From Candidatus Dechloromonas phosphorivorans (GTDB taxonomy: Bacteria > Pseudomonadota > Gammaproteobacteria > Burkholderiales > Rhodocyclaceae): a DNA stretch of 64,000 bases. The stretch spans positions 225,874-289,873 of the forward strand of contig JADJMS010000006.1 in assembly GCA_016709495.1 (NCBI GenBank). The letters are read 5' to 3'. Below the pieces are notes generated by a model. That model saw nothing but the letters and a program-made list of their open reading frames with translations. It did not search any database and had not been told where the DNA came from. Position 1 is the stretch's first letter; each line of letters begins with the position of its first letter. Shown here in pieces: positions 35,023 to 44,467 of the stretch. A program made the position numbers and the translations under genes.

Positions 35023-35955
35023 ATGACCACCAGCAACAAACCCACATTTCAAGAAGTCATCCTGCGTTTGCAGGAGTACTGGAACAAGCAAGGCTGCGCG
35101 CTGCTGCAGCCTTACGACATGGAAGTCGGCGCCGGCACCAGCCATACCGCCACCTTCCTGCGCGCGATTGGCCCGGAGCCATGGAAAGCCGCTTACGTGC
35201 AGCCTTCGCGCCGGCCCAAGGATGGCCGCTATGGCGAAAACCCGAACCGCATGCAGCATTACTATCAATACCAAGTGGTACTCAAACCGGCGCCGGAGAA
35301 CATTCTTGAACTCTACCTCGGCTCGCTCGAGGCGCTTGGCTTCGATCTCAAGCAGAACGACGTGCGTTTCGTTGAAGATGACTGGGAAAATCCGACGCTA
35401 GGCGCCTGGGGCCTCGGCTGGGAAGTCTGGATGAATGGCATGGAAGTGACACAATTCACCTACTTTCAGCAGGTCGGCGGCATTGACTGCAAGCCGATCA
35501 CCGGCGAAATCACTTACGGCCTTGAGCGACTGAGCATGTACCTGCAAGGCGTCGAGAACGTCTTCGACCTGAAATGGACGGATGGCCTGACCTACGGCGA
35601 TGTTTATCACCAGAATGAAGTCGAACAATCGACCTACAACTTTGAGCATTCAGACGCTGAGTTCCTGTTCACCGCCTTCGCTGCGCATGAAAAACAGGCG
35701 CAACACCTGATGAGCGCACAACTGGCGCTACCGGCTTATGAGCAAGTACTGAAAGCTGCACACACCTTCAACCTGCTTGATGCCCGCGGTGCCATTTCGG
35801 TCACCGAACGCGCCGCCTACATTGGCCGCATCCGCAACCTCGCCCGCGCCGTCGCGCAAGCCTATCTCGACAGCCGCGCCCGCCTTGGTTTCCCGATGGC
35901 GCCGAAAGCCTGGGCCGACGAAGTGCTGGCCCAGATTGAAAAGAAAGTTGCCTGA
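35023..35955 (+). CDS. glyQ: glycyl-tRNA synthetase alpha subunit
   Basis: 310 residues, the catalytic subunit of the alpha2beta2 enzyme. The N-terminus TFQEVILRLQEYW, then GAGTSHTATFLRAIGPEPW, YVQPSRRPKDGRYGENPNR and CKPITGEITYGLERL are near-invariant. ATG 35023 fits the family; a longer open frame upstream is non-coding. Its stop is 1 base from the glyS ATG. Confidence 0.97.
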   Translation: MTTSNKPTFQEVILRLQEYWNKQGCALLQPYDMEVGAGTSHTATFLRAIGPEPWKAAYVQPSRRPKDGRYGENPNRMQHYYQYQVVLKPAPENILELYLGSLEALGFDLKQNDVRFVEDDWENPTLGAWGLGWEVWMNGMEVTQFTYFQQVGGIDCKPITGEITYGLERLSMYLQGVENVFDLKWTDGLTYGDVYHQNEVEQSTYNFEHSDAEFLFTAFAAHEKQAQHLMSAQLALPAYEQVLKAAHTFNLLDARGAISVTERAAYIGRIRNLARAVAQAYLDSRARLGFPMAPKAWADEVLAQIEKKVA

Positions 35956-35956
35956 T

Positions 35957-38066
35957 ATGTCGACCAAGAACCTGCTCGTTGAATTGTTTGTCGAAGAACT
36001 GCCGCCCAAAGCGTTGAAGAAGCTCGGTGAAGTTTTTGCCCAGACGCTGGCGCAGTCGCTAAAAAATAGCGGTTTGGCGGCGTCGACCGTAACAGTTACT
36101 CCTTATGCCTCACCGCGCCGTCTGGCTGCGCATATTACTGACGTTGCTGCCGTTGCCGCAGACAAGGCCGTAGCGCAAAAGCTGATGCCGGCCAGTGTTG
36201 GCCTCGACGCAGATGGCAACGCCACGCCGGCGCTGGCCAAAAAGCTGGCAGCCCTGGGTGCCGATGCGTCTGCCGTTGCCAACCTGCGCCGCGAGAATGA
36301 CGGCAAGGCGGACATCCTGTTTTACGACAGCATGGCCAAAGGCGCGACGCTGGCTGAAGGCCTGCAAAAAGCACTGGAAGCCGCGCTGGCTGCGCTGCCG
36401 ATCCCCAAGGTAATGACTTATCAACTGGCCGACGGCTGGAGCAGCGTCAATTTTGTTCGCCCGGCGCATGGGCTGGTCGCGTTGCATGGCGCCGATGTCG
36501 TGCCGCTCAACATTCTCGGCCTGAGTTCCGGCCGCTCAACGCATGGCCACCGCTTTGAAGCAGCGGTTGATCCGGTTATCTTCGCCAATGCGGATGAATA
36601 CGCCGCCAAGCTGGCGACTGAAGGTGCCGTGATTGCCTCCTTCGCCGAACGTCGCGCTGAAATTGCCCGTCAACTGGTCGCTGCTGCGGCCAAGGCCGGC
36701 GGCAAGCCGATTGAAGACGACGCCCTGCTCGACGAAGTCACCGCGCTGGTTGAGCGCCCGAATGTACTGATCGGCCAGTTCGAACAGGAATACCTCGAAG
36801 TACCGCAGGAATGCCTGATTCTGACCATGAAGGCGAACCAGAAATACTTTCCTTTGCTTGATACCGCCGGCAAGTTGACCAACAAATTCCTCGTCGTCAG
36901 CAATATCAGCCCGGTTGACCCGAGCGCCGTCATCGGCGGCAATGAGCGCGTTGTGCGCCCACGCCTGGCCGATGCCAAATTTTTCTTCGACCAGGATCGC
37001 AAGAAATCCCTGGAGTCTCGCGTTGCCGGCCTCGGCAAAGTCGTTTATCACAACAAACTGGGCACTCAGGGCGAGCGCGTCCAACGCGTCGCAGCGATTG
37101 CCCGCGCCATCGGCCAGCAACTGGCTGGCGAAACGCTGGCGTTGCAGGCTGAACAGGCTGCGGTGCTGGCCAAGGCTGACCTGGTCACCGATATGGTTGG
37201 CGAATTCCCTGAGCTGCAGGGCACCATGGGTCGTTATTACGCATTGCATGATGGTCTGGCGGTTGATGTTGCCGACGCCATCGAAGATCACTACAAACCG
37301 CGTTTTGCCGGCGACAGCCTACCGCGTGGCCAGGTCGGCACCGTCGTGGCGCTGGCTGACAAGCTGGAGACGCTGATCGGCATGTTCGGCATCGGCCAGA
37401 TTCCGACTGGCGACCGCGACCCGTTTGCCCTGCGTCGTCATGCGTTGGGCGTGATTCGCATGCTGGCTGCAAACGATCTCGCTCTGCCGCGTTGCAATCT
37501 TCTGCAAACCGCTGCGGCACCCTTTGTTACGGTCGACGGCTTTAAATCGGCAGAAATTTTGCCTCGCCGACTTCATCTACGACCGCCTCGCCGGTAGCCT
37601 GCGCGAGCAGGGTTACACGGCGCAGGAAGTCGATGCCGTGGTTAGCCAGCGCCCGCAACGCCTCGGCGACATTCCCAAACGTCTCGCTGCCGTGCGTTCC
37701 TTCTCGGCCTTGCCCGAAGCTGCCGCATTGGCGGCTGCCAACAAGCGCGTCGGCAATATCCTGAAGAAGGTCGAAGACACGGTCGACGCCTGGGTCGATA
37801 CCGCTTTGCTCAAGGAAGCCGCTGAAGTCGCCTTGCACGCGGCGCTGGTCGAGGTCGTGCCGCAAGCCGACGCCGCCTTCGTCACCGGCGACTACACCGA
37901 ATCGCTGCAGGCGTTGGCCGCCTTGCGCGCCCCGGTCGACGCCTTCTTTGACGATGTGATGGTCAATGTCGACGATCCGACGATCCGCGCCAACCGCCTC
38001 GGTTTGCTCGCCAAGCTGCATCTGGCAATGAATCAGGTAGCAGACATCTCCAAGCTTTCAACATGA
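35957..38066 (+). CDS. glyS: glycyl-tRNA synthetase beta subunit, frameshifted
   Basis: About 700 residues when repaired. N-terminus NLLVELFVEELPPKAL, central IPKVMTYQLADGWSSVNFVRPAHG, HD-like domain and C-terminal anticodon-binding part (PVDAFFDDVMVN). Near 37560 the frame slips in an AAATTTT run, between FVTVDG and LADFIYDRLAG. The gene is essential, so the break is almost certainly a sequencing error. It holds two exact copies of the repeated word, one antisense near the start and one just before the break. Confidence 0.94.
36060..36093 (-). repeat. dispersed GTTACGGTCRAC element, exact core
   Basis: Core GTTACGGTCGAC on the minus strand (36082-36093), then AAA and TATTTTTTA. Antisense in glyS, coding for Ser-Thr-Val-Thr on the other strand. 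Confidence 0.85.
37526..37558 (+). repeat. dispersed GTTACGGTCRAC element, exact core
   Basis: Core GTTACGGTCGAC at 37526-37537, then TTTAAAT and AAATTTT. In glyS, sense, next to the frameshift. Confidence 0.85.
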
Positions 38067-38608
38067 AACTCGTCATCCTTGACCGCGACGGCGTCATCAA
38101 CTTCGATTCCGCCAAGTTCATCAAGAGTCCGGCGGAATGGAAACCGATTCCGGGCAGTCTTGAGGCCATCGCCAAGCTCAATCAGAGTGGTTACAAAGTC
38201 GTTGTTGCGACCAACCAGTCAGGCGTCGGGCGTTCGTTGTTCGACATGGATACGCTGAACAGCATTCACGAAAAGATGCACAAGGCGTTGTTTACCGTCG
38301 GCGGCCGGGTTGATGCCGTGTTTTACTGCCCGCACACGGCCGATTCGGATTGTGATTGCCGCAAACCGAAGCCCGGCATGTTCAAACGCATTTCGGAAGT
38401 GCTCAATACCGATCTCAAAGGCGTGCCGACCATCGGCGATTCTCTGCGTGATCTGCAAGCGGGTGCAGCCGTTGGCTGCCTGCCTCTGCTGGTACATACC
38501 GGCAAAGGTGAAAAAACGCTAGCTGAAGGCAATCTGCCACCGGGAACACGTGACTTTGCCGATCTGGAAGCGGCAGTCGACTGGATTCTGGCGGGCAAAA
38601 AACCATGA
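38063..38608 (+). CDS. gmhB: D-glycero-beta-D-manno-heptose-1,7-bisphosphate 7-phosphatase
   Basis: 181 residues, HAD phosphatase. ILDRDGVIN (nucleophile Asp), VATNQSGVGR, the zinc-binding CPHTADSDCDCRKP and GDSLRDLQAG are diagnostic of GmhB, which makes the heptose precursor of the lipopolysaccharide core. Start overlaps the glyS stop by ATGA; its own stop overlaps the next gene. Confidence 0.92.
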   Translation: MKLVILDRDGVINFDSAKFIKSPAEWKPIPGSLEAIAKLNQSGYKVVVATNQSGVGRSLFDMDTLNSIHEKMHKALFTVGGRVDAVFYCPHTADSDCDCRKPKPGMFKRISEVLNTDLKGVPTIGDSLRDLQAGAAVGCLPLLVHTGKGEKTLAEGNLPPGTRDFADLEAAVDWILAGKKP

Positions 38609-39354
38609 ACGCGCTGCGCTCCACATTATTTCTGGTCTGGGTACTGGTTTGGTCGGTACTCACCGCCCCGCTGGTTGTCCTCGGCGCGATTGTGTTGCGC
38701 GGCATCTGGGCATATCGCCTGGGCAAGCTATGGCGCCTGGGCATGCAGTTCGGCGTCGAGAACCTGCTCGGCATCCGGCCGCATGTCATTGGTCAGGAAA
38801 ACATGCCGCAAGAGCCTTGCGTTATCCTCGCCAAGCACCAGTCCGCCTGGGAAACCATGACTTTGCAGGACTGCGTGCCAAAGGGCGCCTACTGTGTTTT
38901 TGTGCTTAAAAAGGAACTGCTGCGTTTGCCCTTGATCGGCTGGGGGCTGGCAGCGATGAAAATGATCTCGATTGATCGCCTGGCCGGCAAGGATGCACTT
39001 GACCAGGTCGTCAGCCAGGGCCGTGAGCGGCTGGAGCAGGGTTTTTATGTGATTATTTTTCCGGAAGGCACGCGCGTCGCGCCGGGCCAGAAAAAACGCT
39101 ACAAGGCAGGCGGCGCCTACCTTGCCACGCACGTTGGCTGCAAAGTGGTGCCGATTGCGCATGATGCCGGCGAGCTCTGGCCGCGTCAGTCCTTCCTCAA
39201 GAAACCCGGCACAGTGACGATCAGCATCGGCCCGGCTTTTGATACGACCGGGATGAGCGAAGGCGAAGTCAATCAGCGCGCCGAAGCCTGGATTGAAGCC
39301 GAAATGCAGCGCATTTCCCCGCATCGTTATCCGGATGCCCAGCGCAGCGCCTGA
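38605..39354 (+). CDS. lysophospholipid acyltransferase, PlsC-like
   Basis: 249 residues with an N-terminal membrane helix and the acyltransferase motifs: I in KHQSAWET (a Glu in place of the usual Asp), II around VLKKELLRLPLIGWG, III in FPEGTRVAPG and IV in VVPIAHDAG. Probably 1-acyl-glycerol-3-phosphate acyltransferase in phosphatidic acid synthesis; the HxxxxE form is common in this clade. Sits in a tight glyS-gmhB-plsC string. Confidence 0.85.
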   Translation: MNALRSTLFLVWVLVWSVLTAPLVVLGAIVLRGIWAYRLGKLWRLGMQFGVENLLGIRPHVIGQENMPQEPCVILAKHQSAWETMTLQDCVPKGAYCVFVLKKELLRLPLIGWGLAAMKMISIDRLAGKDALDQVVSQGRERLEQGFYVIIFPEGTRVAPGQKKRYKAGGAYLATHVGCKVVPIAHDAGELWPRQSFLKKPGTVTISIGPAFDTTGMSEGEVNQRAEAWIEAEMQRISPHRYPDAQRSA

Positions 39355-40049
39355 AGCCGCACGCCGCATTGTCATTGCCGGTCAAGCCGTCGCCTATCAA
39401 TTGCGCCGTAGCCAGCGGCGCACCATCGGCATCTCCATCGACCATCGTGGCCTGCGTGTCGGCGCACCCAAGCAGGCGCGGATTGGCGATATCGAAAACC
39501 TGATCCACCAGCACAGCGCCTGGGTGCTCGACAAACTCGCCAACTGGCGCGAGCGCCCCGCCCCCGAAAAGCTGGAAATCAGCGACGGCGTCGAAATTTT
39601 TATCCTCGATTCGCCGTTGACCGTAACCGTTACGCCAATCGGCCGCCCACGCTGGCAATTTGCCGGCGACAAGCTGCATCTCTGGCCATCGGCAACGGTC
39701 GACGCCAATCAGTTGCTGGAAAGCCTTGCGTGAAAAATCGCGCGGCGTTTTTCTCGGACGTCTGGCCCATTACGCGCCTTTGCTGGGCGTTGCCATGCCA
39801 GCGCTACGCCTGTCTTCGGCCCGAACACGCTGGGGCAGTTGCAGCCACCACGGCGGCATTTCGCTCAACTGGCGACTGATTTTCATGCCGCTGCCGGTGG
39901 TCGATTACGTGGTTTGCCACGAACTCGCCCACCTCAAGGAAATGAACCACAGCCCACGCTTCTGGTCTGTCGTTGAGCAACTTTGCCCGGATTGGCGCTT
40001 GCGCCGACTGGAGCTTCGCCAACTGGCCAGGCAAATTCCAAACCTTTAA
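39335..40049 (+). CDS. YgjP/SprT-like metal-dependent hydrolase (DUF45), frameshifted
   Basis: About 238 residues when repaired. The first part (QLRRSQRRTIGISIDHRGLRV) and last part (TRWGSCSHHGGISLNWRL, then the zinc motif CHELAHLKEMNHSPRFW) are both clear. Between them, near 39725, a 1-2 base deletion breaks the frame. Family members are M48-like zinc proteins of unknown substrate. Starts inside the 3' end of the acyltransferase gene. Confidence 0.85.
39594..39627 (-). repeat. dispersed GTTACGGTCRAC element, exact core
   Basis: Core GTTACGGTCAAC on the minus strand (39616-39627), then GAAT and ATAAAAATTT. Antisense in the YgjP-like gene. Confidence 0.85.
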
Positions 40050-40059
40050 GGAAAAACTC

Positions 40060-40443
40060 ATGCGCATCCTGCACACCATGCTTCGCGTCGGCAATCTCGA
40101 TCGTTCAATCACTTTTTATACCGAAATCCTCGGCATGAAGCTACTGCGCCGCACGGATTACCCGGAAGGCCGCTTCACGCTGGCCTTTGTCGGCTACGGC
40201 CCGGAGGAGCAAGGCGCCGTGCTGGAATTGACCCATAACTGGGATACGGAAAGCTATGAACTGGGCAACGCCTACGGCCACATCGCACTGGCCGTACCGG
40301 ATGCCGCGGCTGCCTGTGCCGAAATCAAAAAGCGCGGTGGCAAGGTGGTGCGCGAAGCAGGGCCGATGAAGCATGGCAAGACCATCATTGCCTTTGTCGA
40401 TGATCCAGACGGCTACAAGATCGAACTGATCCAGCGCGACTGA
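40060..40443 (+). CDS. gloA: lactoylglutathione lyase (glyoxalase I)
   Basis: 127 residues, the usual length. Metal and substrate residues are in HTMLRVGNLDRSI, VLELTHNWD, YGHIALAVPD and DPDGYKIEL. It converts the methylglyoxal-glutathione hemithioacetal. ATG 40060 follows AAGGAAAAA. Ten bases after the YgjP-like gene. Confidence 0.94.
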   Translation: MRILHTMLRVGNLDRSITFYTEILGMKLLRRTDYPEGRFTLAFVGYGPEEQGAVLELTHNWDTESYELGNAYGHIALAVPDAAAACAEIKKRGGKVVREAGPMKHGKTIIAFVDDPDGYKIELIQRD

Positions 40444-40444
40444 T

Positions 40445-41047
40445 ATGGCCTTTCCCGCCTTCTTTGCCGACATTCCCCCCATCACCCTGCGCGACCCGCT
40501 GGCTGAGTTGCTAGGCGCAGCCGAGAATGGCCTGATCGAATACCACTTTGCCGATGCCGTGAAGCTGGCCGGCCATTCCTGCCCGACGGTGGCTGGCGCC
40601 TGGCTGATGACGGTACGCGCCTTGCGTGCGCTCTATGGCGACGAAACCCCGGTGCGTGGCAATATTGCCGTAGCGATGAACGAAACTCTCGCCACGGGTG
40701 TTGCCGGCGTGATTGCCAGCATTGCCACATTGCTGACCGGCGCAGCGGGCGACGGCGGTTTCAAGGGGCTGGGCGGACAACACAGCCGGCGCAATCTGCT
40801 GCATTTGGCGTTAGCGGGCACTGCAGGCCTGGCTTTTAACCGCCTCGATACAAATGTTACGGTCGACTGCGTTTTAAGGCTTAATTTTGTCCCGCCCGAC
40901 CCGCGCCTGGGGCAATTGCTGCCAGCCATCCTGCAGGGGAATGCCAGTACGAGCGACAGCCGTTTGTTTGGCGAGCTCTGGCAAGATCGCGTAAAACGAA
41001 TTCTGGTTGATCACGGCGACGATCCAAGGCTAGTTGAGATTCGCTGA
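40445..41047 (+). CDS. FmdE-domain-like protein
   Basis: 200 residues. The segment KLAGHSCPTVAGAWLM (about residues 40-55) matches the HxCP-type motif of formylmethanofuran dehydrogenase subunit E-like domains, whose bacterial members are of unknown function and probably bind metal. One base separates it from gloA, so it shares that transcript. It holds a copy of the repeated word (VTVDC). I do not know its substrate. Confidence 0.6.
   Translation: MAFPAFFADIPPITLRDPLAELLGAAENGLIEYHFADAVKLAGHSCPTVAGAWLMTVRALRALYGDETPVRGNIAVAMNETLATGVAGVIASIATLLTGAAGDGGFKGLGGQHSRRNLLHLALAGTAGLAFNRLDTNVTVDCVLRLNFVPPDPRLGQLLPAILQGNASTSDSRLFGELWQDRVKRILVDHGDDPRLVEIR
40856..40888 (+). repeat. dispersed GTTACGGTCRAC element, exact core
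   Basis: Core GTTACGGTCGAC at 40856-40867, then TTTTAA and TTAATTTT. In the FmdE-like gene, sense. Confidence 0.85.
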
Positions 41048-41093
41048 TTTGATTCACCAAAATGACACAATTGCCGCCTAGTATCCACTGCCT

Positions 41094-41783
41094 ATGACGC
41101 TGCGCCGCCTCCTGCCACTTCTCGCCATGCTTGCCGCGCTACCGGCAGCTCACGCGGCGCGCCCTTTGATTACCGACGATGCGCGACTGACCGACCCACA
41201 GGCTTGCCAGATGGAAAGCTGGGTTCATTTCCATCGCCAGCGTACTGAATTTTGGGCGCTACCCGCATGCAACCCCGGCGGCAACTTCGAATTGACGCTG
41301 GGCGGCGCCTTGAGCCGGGCCAATGGCCAAAGTGATAGCGGGGCTATCCTGATTCAAGGCAAAACCCTGTTCAAAACCCTGGAAACCAATAGTTTCGGGA
41401 TCGGCGTGGCGGCAGGCTACGCCAGCCAGCCGGGCAACGGGCAATCCGGCTCGCCTTACTTTTACGTACCGGCCAGCTTTTCCTTTGCTGATGACCGCTT
41501 TGTGCTGCACACCAATCTTGGCGCAGTACGTGAACGAGAAGGTCGCCAAACACGCCTGACCTGGGGCATAGGCAGCGAAACGCAGACCACGGATCGCCTC
41601 TACATCATTGCCGAAACTTACGGCCAGGACAAAGGCAGCCCGTTTTACCAGATGGGTTTGCGCTACTGGATTGTCCCCAATCACGTTCAGATCGACACCA
41701 CTTTTGGCAGCCAGATCGGCAATATTCATGACGAACGCTGGGCTTCGATTGGCTTGCGCCTGATCACGTCCCCCTTGTTTTAG
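41094..41783 (+). CDS. predicted outer-membrane beta-barrel protein
   Basis: 229 residues with a signal peptide (LLAMLAALPAAHAA). The rest alternates polar and hydrophobic residues in short strands separated by Gly/Asn turns (GGALSRANGQSDSG, YASQPGNGQSGSPYFYVP) and ends in an aromatic residue, as outer-membrane barrels do. Two conserved-looking cysteines are near residues 38 and 59. No specific family recognised. Only 46 bases after the FmdE-like gene. Confidence 0.6.
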   Translation: MTLRRLLPLLAMLAALPAAHAARPLITDDARLTDPQACQMESWVHFHRQRTEFWALPACNPGGNFELTLGGALSRANGQSDSGAILIQGKTLFKTLETNSFGIGVAAGYASQPGNGQSGSPYFYVPASFSFADDRFVLHTNLGAVREREGRQTRLTWGIGSETQTTDRLYIIAETYGQDKGSPFYQMGLRYWIVPNHVQIDTTFGSQIGNIHDERWASIGLRLITSPLF

Positions 41784-41873
41784 ATCCAAGCGAAGCCGAC
41801 TGTCACATTACTGTAAGAATTGTAGCCAAGCTCCCGTGCTAAAAGGGTGCTATTACCAATTGGAGCAATTTGC

Positions 41874-42248
41874 ATGGTTTTCTTCGAACTCTTCGCCAAT
41901 AACCCGGACATCGTTCGTATCGACGCTGGTCAACCCTTGTTTTCTGAAGGCGATGAAGGACATCGGCTTTATGTCCTGACGACAGGTAATGCCGAAATTA
42001 TTGTCAATAATCGCGTCGTTGAAACCATCCAGCACGGCAATATCGTTGGCGAGATGGGCCTGGTTTCCCCCGGCCCCCGCTCGGCTAGCGTAGTTGCGCT
42101 GACTGACTGCGAATTTGTCGCAGTAGACGAAAAGCGTTTCCAATATCTGGTTCAGCAAACGCCATTTTTTGCCATGCAGGTCATGCGCGTTCTGGCCGAA
42201 CGCTTGCGTGCAGCCAATCAGCTGCTGGCGCCGGTCGAAGATATCTGA
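41874..42248 (+). CDS. cyclic-nucleotide-binding domain protein without DNA-binding domain
   Basis: 124 residues forming one Crp-type cyclic nucleotide-binding fold: AGQPLFSEGDEGHRLYVLTTGNAEI, then GEMGLVSPGPRSASVVALTDCEF, which is the phosphate-binding cassette. There is no helix-turn-helix, so it would act through protein contacts. ATG 41874 has GGAG about 9 bases upstream. Confidence 0.8.
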   Translation: MVFFELFANNPDIVRIDAGQPLFSEGDEGHRLYVLTTGNAEIIVNNRVVETIQHGNIVGEMGLVSPGPRSASVVALTDCEFVAVDEKRFQYLVQQTPFFAMQVMRVLAERLRAANQLLAPVEDI

Positions 42249-42433
42249 TCGTTACGTGCCGGGAGAAATTCCCCGCACCAGGCATGGACGCTGACGGTCG
42301 GGAAGCGCCAGTGATGCGTTTCCCGCGGTGAGCTTTCGCCGGCAAAGATCGGGGGAAAGCGATGGCATGCGCCATTCAGCGCATCAATCGCCACCCAATA
42401 GTGACACTGACTGCAGTTGGGATAAGTTTCCAT
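42218..42433 (-). CDS. small cysteine-rich protein of unknown function
   Basis: 71 residues. Pattern CSQCHYW (residues 7-13), CHRFPP (23-28) and WCGEF (52-56) gives four cysteines spaced like a small metal or iron-sulfur site. I recognise similar short proteins in proteobacteria but no function. It overlaps the end of the preceding plus-strand gene by 31 bases and lies just upstream in sequence of the glycosyltransferase stop. Confidence 0.6.
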   Translation of the reverse strand: METYPNCSQCHYWVAIDALNGACHRFPPIFAGESSPRETHHWRFPTVSVHAWCGEFLPARNDQISSTGASS

Positions 42434-42441
42434 AAGATTTC

Positions 42442-43623
42442 TTAAGCGGTTACGGTCGACAGCGATTTTGCGCTTATTTTTTCGCCCGCCAGTTGTTGAT
42501 AAAGCCCGGCCAGACGCCCGGCCATCGCCACATCAGACCACTCTTTGGCATATTCAGGCGCCTCATGACGCAAATGCGACCAGGCAGACGGACGATTGAG
42601 AAAATCAGCCAGCGCAATGCCGAAAGCGGCAGGCTCGGCGCGGGGCGTGATTGCACCGCGTTGCGTTTCAAGAATATCGCGAGTGCCCATTTCCGATAGG
42701 GCAATCACCGGCAGGCCGGCTGCCATTGCTTCGAGCAGGACTAATCCCTGCGTTTCCGTCACTGAAGCAAATACGAAAACATCGGCAGCGGCGTAGCAGT
42801 CGGGCAATTCCTGCTGGCGGTCCAGATAACCAATAAACTGTACGCTATCGTGCAAGCCCAGCGTTTTGACACGTTTTTTTAGATCATCCGTAGCCGGGCC
42901 TTCGCCGGCGATGACCAGCAGCAGATCAGGGCGCTGTTTGAGCGCAACCAGCATGGACAACAAAAGAAACTCAATGTTTTTCTCATGCGCCACGCGGCCA
43001 ACGAAAAGCGCCACCGGTCTTGTCGACAGAATGCCATGCTCCCGGCGAAAACGCTGCCGGTTGCCGCCACCAAAGCGTTCCAGTGGAATCCCGGTAGGTA
43101 ATACGTGCGAAGGCGTTTCGACACCGTAAGAAGTCAGCCGCTCACGCATCGCCGTTGATGGGACGATAACGCCATCCAGCGCATTGCATTGCCGCCGCGA
43201 GAAACCGCGTGCTTGCCCGCGCAGCCAGGCACGTGGGATCAGCGGCGCGTAATGCTGCAAGTATTCTTCAAACAGTGTGTGATAAGTCGCGACAACGGGC
43301 AGATCAAGCTTGCGCGCCGCCTTGAGGCCGGCGTAATGGGCGATGAACGGGGTCTGAATATGAATCAGATCACAATCCTCGGCCGCAGCCAGAACCGCCT
43401 TGTGCATGGCGCGCCAGCCAACCAGCCTATCCTCGGGATCACCCGGCAGCGGGCGTCCCGGCACACGAATCACATCAGGCTCGGTAATTTCATTGCCATA
43501 ACTTGGCACAACTAAGCGCACTTCGACACCAAACCGGCTCAGGGTCTGGCGAAATGTTTCTATCGAAGTAGAAACGCCGTTCACTCGCGGAAAATAAACA
43601 TCCGAGACCATCAACACTTTCAT
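42442..43623 (-). CDS. glycosyltransferase family 4
   Basis: 393 residues, GT-B fold. N-terminus VLMVSDVYFPRVNGVSTSIETF, acceptor loop TYHTLFEEYLQHY, donor domain with FVGRVAHEKNIEFLL and the E-x7-E motif ETQGLVLLEAMAAGLPVIA. Such enzymes transfer a sugar or hexuronate to a lipid acceptor (glycolipid synthesis). It overlaps nothing and follows the LpxH-like gene directly, so the pair may act on the same lipid. Its stop codon region carries a copy of the repeated word. Confidence 0.85.
   Translation of the reverse strand: MKVLMVSDVYFPRVNGVSTSIETFRQTLSRFGVEVRLVVPSYGNEITEPDVIRVPGRPLPGDPEDRLVGWRAMHKAVLAAAEDCDLIHIQTPFIAHYAGLKAARKLDLPVVATYHTLFEEYLQHYAPLIPRAWLRGQARGFSRRQCNALDGVIVPSTAMRERLTSYGVETPSHVLPTGIPLERFGGGNRQRFRREHGILSTRPVALFVGRVAHEKNIEFLLLSMLVALKQRPDLLLVIAGEGPATDDLKKRVKTLGLHDSVQFIGYLDRQQELPDCYAAADVFVFASVTETQGLVLLEAMAAGLPVIALSEMGTRDILETQRGAITPRAEPAAFGIALADFLNRPSAWSHLRHEAPEYAKEWSDVAMAGRLAGLYQQLAGEKISAKSLSTVTA
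42449..42481 (+). repeat. dispersed GTTACGGTCRAC element, exact core
   Basis: Core GTTACGGTCGAC at 42449-42460, then ATTTT and TTATTTTTT. It covers the last codons of the GT4 gene in antisense. Confidence 0.85.
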
Positions 43624-44409
43624 TTAAACCTCCGCATGTTCGACCGTTGGGGCAGAGAGCGCCGGTATCTTGCTGCGCATACCCCAGGCGACCAGTTCCA
43701 GCCGGCCGTCAAAGTGCTCGACAATGGCGGTGCAGGAATCGACCCAATCACCGCAATTGATATAGGTCAGGCCGCCGATATCGCTGATCGTCGCCCAATG
43801 GATGTGACCGCAGATAACCCCATCCAGCCCGCGTTCACGGGCGTGATGGATGGCTGACTCTTCAAAATCGAACATGAAATTGAGCGCCGTTTTCACCTTG
43901 CGCTTGGCGTAGCCAGCCAGCGACCAGTAGCCTGGAATCCCCAACCGGCGGCGCACACGCGACAAGCCGTGGTTGAGGCTAACCAGGAGGTTGTAGGCCA
44001 TATCGCCGAGCACGGCGACCCAACGATGGTGTCGCGTCACCTGATCGAAAACATCGCCGTGAATCAGCAGGAAGCGCCGCCCATCGGCCGTTTCATGGAC
44101 CAGTTCGTCGACCACTTCAATATCACCGAAAACCACGCCGCAGTAATCGCGTAAAGCCTCGTCATGATTGCCTGGTATAAAGACCACCCGCTCGCCGTGA
44201 CGTGCACGACGCAGGAATTTCTGGACAACCGTATTTTGTGCCGCCGACCAGTGGATGCTGCGGCTCATCGCCCAGAAATCGATGATGTCGCCGATCAGAA
44301 AGGTCTGTTCAGACGGATATTCACGTAGAAAATCGAGGAGACACTCAGCCTGGCAGGCGCGTGTGCCGAGGTGAATATCGGAGAGGAAAACTGAGCGGAC
44401 CCGTGGCAT
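43624..44409 (-). CDS. UDP-2,3-diacylglucosamine diphosphatase-like metallophosphoesterase
   Basis: 261 residues. Metal-binding set SDIHLG, GDIIDFW, GNHDEAL, HGDVFD and GHIHWA is that of calcineurin-type phosphoesterases of the LpxH/LpxH2 kind. The C-terminal GDWVDSCTAIVEHFDG also fits. It may hydrolyse UDP-diacylglucosamine in lipid A synthesis or a related envelope lipid. Its stop is adjacent to the glycosyltransferase start (no gap). Confidence 0.8.
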   Translation of the reverse strand: MPRVRSVFLSDIHLGTRACQAECLLDFLREYPSEQTFLIGDIIDFWAMSRSIHWSAAQNTVVQKFLRRARHGERVVFIPGNHDEALRDYCGVVFGDIEVVDELVHETADGRRFLLIHGDVFDQVTRHHRWVAVLGDMAYNLLVSLNHGLSRVRRRLGIPGYWSLAGYAKRKVKTALNFMFDFEESAIHHARERGLDGVICGHIHWATISDIGGLTYINCGDWVDSCTAIVEHFDGRLELVAWGMRSKIPALSAPTVEHAEV

Positions 44410-44467
44410 GGCGCCACGATAACGAACGCAGGTTAAGCCCTTGTGACGCTCAGGTTACCGTCTTGTT

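Noticed and set aside
37779..37790. GACACGGTCGAC in glyS
   Set aside because: Two mismatches and a GC-rich downstream flank; explained by the conserved GlyS protein sequence.
39696..39707. GCAACGGTCGAC in the YgjP-like gene
   Set aside because: Two mismatches in the core and no downstream AT tracts; a genuine copy lies 70 bases upstream.
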